From the NCBI GenBank assembly GCA_965246905.1, contig CBDFFZ010000010.1, positions 177,241 to 241,240 on the forward strand: a DNA stretch of 64,000 nucleotides, given 5' to 3'. This DNA is from UBA1952 sp965246905 (GTDB taxonomy: Bacteria; Bacteroidota; Bacteroidia; Chitinophagales; Chitinophagaceae). Positions 9,907 to 18,143 of this stretch are shown here, one piece after another; within the stretch, counting starts at the first letter, position 1; each line of letters begins with the position of its first letter. The notes beneath the pieces were generated by a model. That model saw nothing but the letters and a program-made list of their open reading frames with translations. It was not told where the DNA came from and searched no databases. A program made the translations under genes and the position numbers.

Positions 9907-11199
9907 ATGCCGAAAACGATTTTCCTTTTACTTATAATGCTGCCTTTCGCAGCCAGCGCGCAGGAAAGCCTTTCGCTGGATAGCGCTATAAGCAAGGCGC
10001 TCCACTATAATTATGACATCCGCATAGCGGACAATACTGCGCAACAGGCTGCGGCAAATAATACACCCGGCAATGCAGGCTTCCTGCCCAATCTGAATGC
10101 GACTTCCGGCCTAACCAGCGGCAATAACAATACCCTTCTCCAAACTACAGATGGCATTTCAACTAACCGTTCCGGCTTTACCTATGGCTATTCCGGCGGC
10201 CTGAACCTTAGCTGGACTATTTTTGCCGCCGGTCGCGCTTACTTAGTGAAAAAGCAGCTTACCACCTTGCAGAAAATCAGCGAGGCTCAGTTTAAAGCTC
10301 AAGTGCAGGCAACAGTTTCGCAGGTGATACAGGCTTATGCGCTTACTGTTTATAACCATCAACAGATCACAGCGCTCGATACATCCATTGAGCTGGCAAG
10401 AGCCCGTATGGAGCTATCAAAGGCTAAATTTGACATTGGCACATCTGCAAAAGTGGACTACCTGCAAGGCCGCGTGGATCTGAATGCAGGCCGCTCACAG
10501 TTGCTTACACAGGAAGCAGGGTTAGAATCTGCCCGCGCCAGCCTTAATGCGCTGATGGGTGAAGACGAGGAAAAAACGTATGATGTTGCAGATAGTTTGA
10601 ATCTTAATCTTGCACTTGAACCTGCAAACAAAGAGCAGCTTCGTACCACAAATCCGCTGTTGGAAGCAGCGCGTATCAATGCAGATCTTGGCAGGATTGA
10701 AACTAAGATCGCCCGTACTTTTTATTTCCCGACGATCGGGCTGAATGGAGGCTATGCTTATACCTACACCAATAGCAAGGCCGGGCAGTTTAGCGTAAAC
10801 CGTGGCTACGGGCCTACCGGGGGGCTTGCGTTGAATGTCCCGATTTTCCAGGGTGGCAATATCCGGCGGCAGGTACGCGTAGCAGGCTTGCAGGCATTGA
10901 GCGATGAGCTGGCTTACGGGCGGCAGAATACCACACTGGGGCGCGATTATCGTACAGCCTGGAGCGCTTATCAGACCGCCGTTGAAGGTTATAATCTGGA
11001 AGAAGAAAGCATTGGCTATGCCCGCGAGAATTTAGACATTCAGAAAGCCCGTTTCCAGGTAGGCATTGCTACATCTATTGAATTACGCGAAGCGGAAAAC
11101 AGCTATGTACAAGTGCTGGCCCTCAAGAATACGGCAGCCTATAATGTAAAGGTGAATGAGACGCGTGTACTGGAGCTGGAGAGCAGACTGAGAGAATGA
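9907..11199 (+). CDS. TolC-family outer-membrane efflux protein
   Basis: A 430-residue protein with a signal peptide (MPKTIFLLLIMLPFAASAQ) and the two-fold repeated alpha-helical OEP architecture: SLDSAISKALHYNYDIRIAD near the start and a matching LDIQKARFQVGIATSIELRE in the second half. It forms the outer-membrane channel for the RND pump whose stop codon lies 5 bp upstream. The length is normal for the family. Confidence 0.93.
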   Translation: MPKTIFLLLIMLPFAASAQESLSLDSAISKALHYNYDIRIADNTAQQAAANNTPGNAGFLPNLNATSGLTSGNNNTLLQTTDGISTNRSGFTYGYSGGLNLSWTIFAAGRAYLVKKQLTTLQKISEAQFKAQVQATVSQVIQAYALTVYNHQQITALDTSIELARARMELSKAKFDIGTSAKVDYLQGRVDLNAGRSQLLTQEAGLESARASLNALMGEDEEKTYDVADSLNLNLALEPANKEQLRTTNPLLEAARINADLGRIETKIARTFYFPTIGLNGGYAYTYTNSKAGQFSVNRGYGPTGGLALNVPIFQGGNIRRQVRVAGLQALSDELAYGRQNTTLGRDYRTAWSAYQTAVEGYNLEEESIGYARENLDIQKARFQVGIATSIELREAENSYVQVLALKNTAAYNVKVNETRVLELESRLRE

Positions 11200-11342
11200 T
11201 TCCGGAGTTCGGAATTCGGATTCCGGAATTTGGCTTTGCTCTCTTGAAATTTGAAATGTAGCGCTTACGTTGTTGATTGTTGTGCTTTCCTCATAATTTT
11301 ATATACTTGTTCGAATCCGCATTTCGAATTCCTAATTCCGCA

Positions 11343-11993
11343 ATGATAATGTCCACTGCCCGGGAAAATATTCTTCGTAAAATACGTACCGGCCTGGAGC
11401 GGGCTTCACTGCCAATGCCTTTTCCGGAAGCTGTGGCGGAGAAAGCTGCAACAATATTTGCGGATAGCGGCCTATCGAATGAGGAGACTTTTGCTACCGA
11501 ATTCATTAAGCTGGGTGGCAAGTTTATTTTCTGTGAAAATGAGCGGCAGCTCCTCGATGAAATCCATATTCTTTACGACAATATGGACTGGCAGCAATTG
11601 CTTTGCGCGGAACCGAGATTGTTGCGGCTATTTCATCAGAATAAAATGGAGTTCGTACAGCCTGCCGATCCGCTGGCAGAAAGCGCAGAAGCCTGCATTA
11701 CTGATTGCGAGTTCTTAGTGGCGCGCACTGGTTCTGTTATCCTCAGCAGCCGTCAGAATTTTGGCCGGGTGGCTTCCGTTTATTTTCCCGTTCACATCAT
11801 CGTTGCCTATGCTGCCCAGTTAGTGCCCGATATCGAGGATGGGATAGCCGGAATGAAGGAGCGTTATGGCCATCAGCTTCCGTCCATGATTAACCTGAAC
11901 ACAGGCCCAAGCCGCACAGCGGATATTGAAAAAACACTTGTTGTTGGGGTACACGGGCCCAGGGAAGTTTATTGCTTTTTGGTATTGAAATAA
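11343..11993 (+). CDS. LUD-domain (LutC/YkgG-like) protein
   Basis: I used the ATG at 11343 (MIMSTARENIL; a second ATG is at 11349); the frame is open further upstream only from a TTG. The 216-residue protein has the LUD-domain features ACITDCEFLVARTGSVIL, the tract ASVYFPVHIIVAYAAQLVPD, and the C-terminal LNTGPSRTADIEKTLVVGVH. LutC is the cofactor-less subunit of the lactate-utilisation complex LutABC, but lutA and lutB are absent here, so a lactate role is not established. A truncated haemoglobin gene follows after 11 bp, suggesting co-transcription. Confidence 0.82.
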   Translation: MIMSTARENILRKIRTGLERASLPMPFPEAVAEKAATIFADSGLSNEETFATEFIKLGGKFIFCENERQLLDEIHILYDNMDWQQLLCAEPRLLRLFHQNKMEFVQPADPLAESAEACITDCEFLVARTGSVILSSRQNFGRVASVYFPVHIIVAYAAQLVPDIEDGIAGMKERYGHQLPSMINLNTGPSRTADIEKTLVVGVHGPREVYCFLVLK

Positions 11994-12004
11994 ATCATTT
12001 GAAG

Positions 12005-12394
12005 ATGGACATTGAATCGAAAGAAGAAGTTAAGCTACTGGTGGATACTTTTTATGGCAGGGTTCGGCACGACAACTTGCTTGGACCAATTTTCAATACC
12101 ATAATTGGCGATAACTGGGAGCACCACCTGCCGCGGATGTATACGTTTTGGTGTATGTCAATTTTTGGCGAAGGAGGCTATACCGGTAATGCCGTGCAAA
12201 AGCATGTAGCTATTGACCGGCAGATACTACTCGAGGAAATGCACTTTGAGCATTGGATCAGTCTTTGGCACCAAACGGTCAATGAACTTTTTGAAGGAAA
12301 GAAAGCGGAAGAAGCAAAAAAGAAGGCTGGGCTTATGCTACAACTCATCCAGATAAAAGTAGATGCCGGGCGTAGCGGCAAAGCGCTGTATTAA
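12005..12394 (+). CDS. Group III truncated haemoglobin
   Basis: A 129-residue protein from ATG 12005. The pattern LVDTFYGRVRHDNLLGPIFN, then HHLPRMYTFWCMSIFGEGGY, VQKHVAIDRQILLEEMHFEHW and LWHQTVNELFEGKKAEEAKK matches group III (trHbP) globins. The proximal haem-ligand histidine is most likely the one in MHFEHW. These small globins bind O2 or NO, and roles in NO or peroxide handling are proposed for the family. It follows the LUD gene by 11 bp. Confidence 0.88.
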   Translation: MDIESKEEVKLLVDTFYGRVRHDNLLGPIFNTIIGDNWEHHLPRMYTFWCMSIFGEGGYTGNAVQKHVAIDRQILLEEMHFEHWISLWHQTVNELFEGKKAEEAKKKAGLMLQLIQIKVDAGRSGKALY

Positions 12395-12505
12395 TGCATT
12401 CCGCAGGCTTTTATTAAGCGATTGGACTTCAATTGATATTGAGGTAAAGCACCGCTGAAAACTATGTGTTCAGTCAATCCATTTCCAATTTCACATCCGT
12501 AAAAA

Positions 12506-14146
12506 ATGTCCTCCTTTACTATCTCCGGCCAACTCGTAGACCTGCATAAGCGCTGTATTTATCCAGCCCAGGTAAATGTTGTGGATGGCCGCATTGAGCG
12601 CATTACAGAAGTTGAAGATGCACCTCAGCAATATATACTTCCCGGCTTTATAGATGCTCATGTGCATATTGAAAGCTCCATGCTTGTGCCCACTGCTTTT
12701 GCACGGATGGCTGTGACGCACGGTACCATTGCCACGGTGAGCGATCCCCACGAAATTGCAAATGTATGCGGCGTTGAAGGCGTTGAATACATGATCGACA
12801 ATGCCCGCAGAACACCTTTCAAGTTCTTTTTTGGTGCGCCTTCCTGCGTGCCGGCTACTGTATTTGAAACCGCAGGCGCTACGCTTGATGCTCCGGCTAT
12901 AGAGCAGCTGATGGCTTCCCCGGATATCTGGTATCTCGCCGAGCTTATGAATTATCCGGGTGTGCTTGCCGGGGATGCGGGCGTAGTGGCAAAGATCGCT
13001 GCGGCGAAAAAATATGGAAAGCCTGTTGACGGCCATGCTCCCGGCCTGCGCGGCAGTGCAGTAAGGCAATATGCGGCCGAAGGAATCAGCACAGATCATG
13101 AATGTACAATGCTGGAAGAAGCGCTGGAGAAGATAGAGGCGGGCATGCATATACTCATCCGCGAAGGAAGCGCTGCTAAAAATTTCGACGCTTTGCATCC
13201 ACTGATGGCCACCCATCCGGAACGGGTTATGTTTTGCAGTGATGACAAGCATCCCAACGAGCTCGCGCTTGGCCATATAAACCTGCTGGTAAGCAATGCT
13301 GTTGCGCTTGGTTACAATCTTTTCGATGTATTATTTGCAGCTTGTATCAACCCCATCCTCCATTATAGCTTACCTGTTGGGATGCTGCTTACCGGCGATG
13401 CCGCAGATTTTATCGTTGTTTCCGACCTTACCTCGTTCAATATTTTGCAAACATTTATCGATGGTAATTTAGTTGCAGCGAACGGCATCTGCCAATTACC
13501 CCTATTGCCGGCTAAAGCAATCAATAATTTCCATGCACAGCCACGCAAGCCGGAAGATTTCAGGATTGAAGCCATGAACGGAGATGCGGAAGTGCGTATT
13601 ATTGAAGCGCTGGACGGGCAGCTCATCACGAACACGATTTTTGCGAAGCCACTGGTTTCAGGCAGTACAATTATTAGCGATACTTCGCGCGATTTCCTGA
13701 AAATTATCGTCATTAACCGCTATGATGCCCTGGCGCTGCCTGCCGCCTCTCTTATCTATGGATTTGGGTTAACACGCGGTGCCATTGCATCTACAGTAGC
13801 GCACGATTGCCATAATATCATTGCGGTAGGCGTTGATGATATAAGTATCTGCATAGCCGTAAATGCAGTTATTCAGGCTAAGGGTGGGATTGCGGTGGCA
13901 GATGGAGAAAATGATATAATGCTGATGCCGTTGCCTATTGCAGGAATTATGACGGATGCAGATGGCTACGATGCAGGAAAACAATATGCTGCGCTTGATT
14001 CAGCCGCAAAAGCGCTCGGTTCCGGCCTTGAAGCTCCTTTTATGACACTTTCTTTTATGGCATTGTTAGTAATTCCTGCTTTAAAGCTTAGCGACATGGG
14101 ATTGTTCGATGGGGATAATTTCATGTTAACCGAATTTTATAAATAA
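12506..14146 (+). CDS. ade: Adenine deaminase
   Basis: A 546-residue amidohydrolase matching bacterial Ade (EC 3.5.4.2), which converts adenine to hypoxanthine plus ammonia. Visible motifs are the metal-binding GFIDAHVHIESSML, VSDPHEIANVCGVEGV, KPVDGHAPGL, CSDDKHPNEL, and the C-terminal SVAHDCHNI-type motif written here as VAHDCHNIIAVG. Length and domain order are normal. It stands alone on this strand, about 110 bp after the globin gene, and works in purine salvage. Confidence 0.95.
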   Translation: MSSFTISGQLVDLHKRCIYPAQVNVVDGRIERITEVEDAPQQYILPGFIDAHVHIESSMLVPTAFARMAVTHGTIATVSDPHEIANVCGVEGVEYMIDNARRTPFKFFFGAPSCVPATVFETAGATLDAPAIEQLMASPDIWYLAELMNYPGVLAGDAGVVAKIAAAKKYGKPVDGHAPGLRGSAVRQYAAEGISTDHECTMLEEALEKIEAGMHILIREGSAAKNFDALHPLMATHPERVMFCSDDKHPNELALGHINLLVSNAVALGYNLFDVLFAACINPILHYSLPVGMLLTGDAADFIVVSDLTSFNILQTFIDGNLVAANGICQLPLLPAKAINNFHAQPRKPEDFRIEAMNGDAEVRIIEALDGQLITNTIFAKPLVSGSTIISDTSRDFLKIIVINRYDALALPAASLIYGFGLTRGAIASTVAHDCHNIIAVGVDDISICIAVNAVIQAKGGIAVADGENDIMLMPLPIAGIMTDADGYDAGKQYAALDSAAKALGSGLEAPFMTLSFMALLVIPALKLSDMGLFDGDNFMLTEFYK

Positions 14147-14213
14147 GGTATAGTACAGCAGATGAAGGTTTATAAACAATATTTCTGTAATGAGTTAAGC
14201 ATGGATTTAAACC

Positions 14214-14786
14214 TCATTTGCTTTGTATTTTCACATTAGTTTTTTTAGATTGGTCTTGCGCATCTTGCCCGATTTGATCATGCAGTTGTTCCGCAATATC
14301 CTCAACCGTATCCTTAAGCTTTTCCTCATCCACCGAATGCTGCGCAAAAAGCGTAGCATCGTCTGTTGTATCTGAGGATAGCTGGATAAAGAAATTTTTA
14401 AGGTTAATAAGCTCTTCTTCATCCATATCCTCGATATTGATTAACCTGTTGCTTGCACGTTTATTGGCGCCTATAAGCTCGTTTAATTTGAGATGAAGCG
14501 CTACCGTATCCTTATTTTGTGCCTGCTGAATCAGGAAAACCATGAGGAAGGTGATAATCGTAGTGCTTGTATTGATTACTAATTGCCAGGTTTCAGAATA
14601 ATGAAAGAACGGGCCGCAGCATGCCCAGGCTATTACTAATGTCATGGCACAAATAAAGGCGACCGGCCTACCGGCAAGCTTAGTAATCGCAGCTGAAAAT
14701 TTCTCAAAAAATATTTTAATGCCACGGGGTTTGTGCGAATCAGCAGGGATAGGATTTTGCCTGCCTTTCTCTATGTCTTGACTCAT
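14214..14786 (-). CDS. Low-affinity iron permease family membrane protein
   Basis: A 190-residue protein from ATG 14786 (MSQDIEKGRQNP); the frame is open further upstream to 14906. It has two adjacent transmembrane helices (AFICAMTLVIAWACCGPFFH and WQLVINTSTTIITFLMVFLI) followed by the family signature QQAQNKDTVALHLKLNELI, then an acidic C-terminal tail (INIEDMDEEELINLK). This is the pattern of PF04120, named after yeast Fet4. The bacterial members are short and their transport role is unproven. Confidence 0.8.
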   Translation of the reverse strand: MSQDIEKGRQNPIPADSHKPRGIKIFFEKFSAAITKLAGRPVAFICAMTLVIAWACCGPFFHYSETWQLVINTSTTIITFLMVFLIQQAQNKDTVALHLKLNELIGANKRASNRLINIEDMDEEELINLKNFFIQLSSDTTDDATLFAQHSVDEEKLKDTVEDIAEQLHDQIGQDAQDQSKKTNVKIQSK

Positions 14787-14868
14787 AATAGAAGTATTAA
14801 ATTTAATAGCTGTTAAATTCGCGTAATACTGAGTGATACCAACTGGCCCGGTGCGAATATAAATAAAA

Positions 14869-14900
14869 AATAGCCCCCGGAAATAATACCGGGGGCTATT
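14869..14900 (-). terminator. Rho-independent terminator
   Basis: A perfect hairpin, AATAGCCCCCGG / CCGGGGGCTATT with an 8-base loop, lies 21 bp past the stop of the giant minus-strand gene. On the minus strand it is followed by a T-rich tract. It ends transcription of the two large adhesin-like genes. Confidence 0.88.
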
Positions 14901-14921
14901 CATCAATCAAGTTTAGAGCTA

Positions 14922-17900
14922 TTAACGAATCAGAGAAACGTCACCCTTATAGGTTTCTACAAAACCATCAGGGAAAGCTACACGGATAATATACTTATAG
15001 GTACCCATATCCTGGTCAACACCTTTCCATTTACCATCCCAGCCCTTTTGAGGATCGGTAGTGTTGAATACTTCCTGGCCCCAACGGTTAAATACGCGGA
15101 ACTCCATAAGCTTCTGGAAAGTTACATTAACCACCTTGAAGTAATCATTACGACCATCAAGGTTTGGCGTAAAGCCGGTGGGCACAAGCAGGTTGTCGCG
15201 GAAATCCACTTTAACTTTTACAGTATCCGAATTACGGCACTGATGCTGATCGATACCAAATACCACATACGAAGTTGTTTGGGTAGGCGTAGCGATAGGG
15301 TTTGGAATATTCGGGTCATTGAGGCTTCCAACTGGCGTCCAGGTATATTGATTAGCGCCGTTCACATAAAGCTGTACTGATTTGCCATACTTAACCGTAG
15401 TATCACGGTTAACTATTACAACCTTAGGAAGGTCGTAAACATGGATTGTCTGTGTAAGTGTATCATAACAGTTATCAGGATTAACGAATACTACTGTATA
15501 AACGATATCGCCAGCCTGTGTAGGGGTTGCAATCGGATCGGCACAATCATTACAACTTAGCGTAGTTGGCGTGTTGAAGCCATTCTCATACCAGATATAG
15601 CCCTGCGCTCCGGTAGCATGTAATGGTGCAGGCTGGAATACACATACAGCCGTATCCTTAGGATCAACACGTAGGGTGTAATGTGGCACAATAATGTGCA
15701 AAGAATCGCGTACCAGGCAACCATTACGGCCCCTTGTTTCAACTGCATAATTAATGCTTTCGGCAATATAAGCAGTGGTGTACTTAATTGTAGAATCGGC
15801 AAGATTAGTGCCCGGTGTCCAGTGATAATCGAAAGGCAGGGTTGGTGCGCTGCAATAATCGAAGCGTACGATAGGACGCTGATTATACCTGAGTATTGCG
15901 CTGTCCAGTGCATTGCCAGAGCAAACATCAACCGTATTACTAAAACGTTGAATCGTTGCACCTACAGTCATATCCACAGGGTCAAGGCCATTCGTATTGG
16001 CCGGATTAAGCGGGCCCATGCAAATATCAACAAGCAGGTTCTGCGTAGTATCCCAATTGTAGTTCTGATCGAATGTGATCTTATTCCAGGCATTAGGCGT
16101 AATCGTGTAATTAGCAACTGTCGCTACAGTGGTAGTACCCGTTTCAAAAGAAGAATTGGTAGCAATAGTCGGGAAGGTGGTCTTATTGGTACACATAAGC
16201 GATACACGAACATTAGCCAGTGGAGCTGTTCCAAGCAAAGCATTGTTTGAAAGGAAAGAGATGCTGCTCAGCGTACCGCTATACAGACCCGCATTATGAA
16301 GCTCTGATTTAGGAATGATGAACTGATATTTATGATACCGATAGTTGGAATAAAAAGGTGTATTAAGCTTATTAAGACCAGTATTACCAGCTACCCCAAT
16401 AGTGATCACATCAGGTGTTGTGCAGGTAAATGTATTGTACGGCCCGCAGGGTACATTTTTTACAGGGCCGGGACCAACAGAATCAGCGCCGATAGTAATA
16501 TAAGATGGCCGGCAAACGACTATTGGATCTTGTATTACTGTGATATCATTAGTGCGGTCAATAATAACATTTACGGTGTCTCTTGACTTACAGGTAAAGT
16601 CAGGGTCAGGTGAGGATACGATATAAGTATAATCGACAGGTGGATTAGCAGTAGGATTTTGGATATTCGGATTGCTGATGTACTGAGCAGGGCCACCATC
16701 GCCGGCAAACCACTTATACACTTTGTTAGCAGGGCCATTTACAAATAATTGCACAGGGGCATCACCAAGCGGACAAATCTTAAGATCAGGACCGGCATCG
16801 AGGCCTGGGCGTACCCGAATGATAACCACCAGCTTGCTATTCAGCTTGATTGGCTGGCTTGGATCACATGTTGTATCTGTTGCCCTGAATGTTACCAGGT
16901 GGGTTCCGATATCGGCCGTAGTAGGTGTCCATGAAAAATGACCAAGTGTTACGCCACGGGAAGTATCTGTTGTAAAGTTTGAGCCCGGAGCATTTACAGT
17001 ATTGTCAAGGGCTTCTAAGTACAGATAATTACTGTTGGAAGTAGAAGAAGCGCGCATGTCAAAACTAGTAAGCTGATTAGGGCATATAGATATAATATTC
17101 CCCGGAAGGATACCACTTGTACCGCCGGTAAAATTAATAGGAATAGTATCAATAGATGGCTGAGATGCAGCACAGGCAATAACGGCTACCTGTACATCCC
17201 GGTTAGTGTAGCCCGTTCTTACACCTGTAGCGAGATTATAAGATTCCACACGATAGGCAATAACGAATTTGCCGGTAACTGGTGGAACAAATCGAGCCGA
17301 GCCGTTAAGTGTATTCATTTGATAGCTGCCTACAGTACCGCCAAATGGATTACCAAGGGTATAAGTACCAGGAACAGGAAGCAAAGAGTAAGGTATCAAA
17401 GTAGCAGCAGCACTTCTGGGCTGTGCATTGAAGGTAATCAGTGAGTCATCGTTAGTAGGATCGCTATCTCGATTATCCGGATCAAAAGGAGCATTACTCA
17501 CGGTATTATTTTGGTTTACACAATAGTAGGGCACAGGTGATTCATCAAATCTTGGCGTACTACCACTCCAGAAACGCCCTGTATTATTCAAACCGCACTC
17601 AATGTATATATTATAACTACCAGGATTGTCAAGATTTGTGATACCTGCATATCTGGAACCATTTGACCAAGTAAACTTCCAGTCAGGTTGTGCAGAACTC
17701 AGTGTAATAGTATCCACATATACACGCCTTGCAAAACCAGGATAGATTGAACCTGGAGTATAACAGGCGTTCTGACTGGAAAGGTTTTTACAAAGCTGGT
17801 CAACTGTATCTCTTATTACTGCTGTAACACCGCGCGTACCACCTACACCTAATGCAGAAGACCAGTTAATTGTTTCATTATCAACGGCATTGATGGGTGT

Positions 17901-18104
17901 GGACATAGATGCCGCATCCTTACAGGAGAAATACACTATTAAAGTAACCCGGTATTTCAGGTTAAGCGAATCCCTGCCTATAAAATCAGCATACATATCT
18001 GCCGCTGCATAGTGCGAGGCCATCGCTTTCTCGATGCCGCTGGCTCCAAAAAGTAGCACAGCGAGCATCAACGTGCGCGCAATTGTCTTAAAGTTCATGT
18101 TCAT
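14922..18104 (-). CDS. Giant secreted protein with gliding-motility/T9SS type B C-terminal domain
   Basis: 1060 residues. A signal peptide ends near GIEKAMASHYAAAD. The body contains repeated beta-sandwich, Ig-like segments with phrases such as NPNIQNPTANPPVDYTYIVS and PNIPNPIATPTQTTSYVV. The C-terminal 85-90 residues match the gliding-motility-associated C-terminal domain (TIGR04131 type): LVPTGFTPNLDGRNDYFKV, FRVFNRWGQEVFNTTD, GWDGKWKG, MGTYKYIIRVAF. In Bacteroidota this domain directs export by the type IX secretion system, so the product is probably cell-surface or released. It lies 39 bp downstream of a paralogue on the same strand and ends at a strong terminator. Confidence 0.9.
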   Translation of the reverse strand: MNMNFKTIARTLMLAVLLFGASGIEKAMASHYAAADMYADFIGRDSLNLKYRVTLIVYFSCKDAASMSTPINAVDNETINWSSALGVGGTRGVTAVIRDTVDQLCKNLSSQNACYTPGSIYPGFARRVYVDTITLSSAQPDWKFTWSNGSRYAGITNLDNPGSYNIYIECGLNNTGRFWSGSTPRFDESPVPYYCVNQNNTVSNAPFDPDNRDSDPTNDDSLITFNAQPRSAAATLIPYSLLPVPGTYTLGNPFGGTVGSYQMNTLNGSARFVPPVTGKFVIAYRVESYNLATGVRTGYTNRDVQVAVIACAASQPSIDTIPINFTGGTSGILPGNIISICPNQLTSFDMRASSTSNSNYLYLEALDNTVNAPGSNFTTDTSRGVTLGHFSWTPTTADIGTHLVTFRATDTTCDPSQPIKLNSKLVVIIRVRPGLDAGPDLKICPLGDAPVQLFVNGPANKVYKWFAGDGGPAQYISNPNIQNPTANPPVDYTYIVSSPDPDFTCKSRDTVNVIIDRTNDITVIQDPIVVCRPSYITIGADSVGPGPVKNVPCGPYNTFTCTTPDVITIGVAGNTGLNKLNTPFYSNYRYHKYQFIIPKSELHNAGLYSGTLSSISFLSNNALLGTAPLANVRVSLMCTNKTTFPTIATNSSFETGTTTVATVANYTITPNAWNKITFDQNYNWDTTQNLLVDICMGPLNPANTNGLDPVDMTVGATIQRFSNTVDVCSGNALDSAILRYNQRPIVRFDYCSAPTLPFDYHWTPGTNLADSTIKYTTAYIAESINYAVETRGRNGCLVRDSLHIIVPHYTLRVDPKDTAVCVFQPAPLHATGAQGYIWYENGFNTPTTLSCNDCADPIATPTQAGDIVYTVVFVNPDNCYDTLTQTIHVYDLPKVVIVNRDTTVKYGKSVQLYVNGANQYTWTPVGSLNDPNIPNPIATPTQTTSYVVFGIDQHQCRNSDTVKVKVDFRDNLLVPTGFTPNLDGRNDYFKVVNVTFQKLMEFRVFNRWGQEVFNTTDPQKGWDGKWKGVDQDMGTYKYIIRVAFPDGFVETYKGDVSLIR

Positions 18105-18143
18105 TTTTTTGTGCTATAATAAGTACAATAATAGAGATAATAA

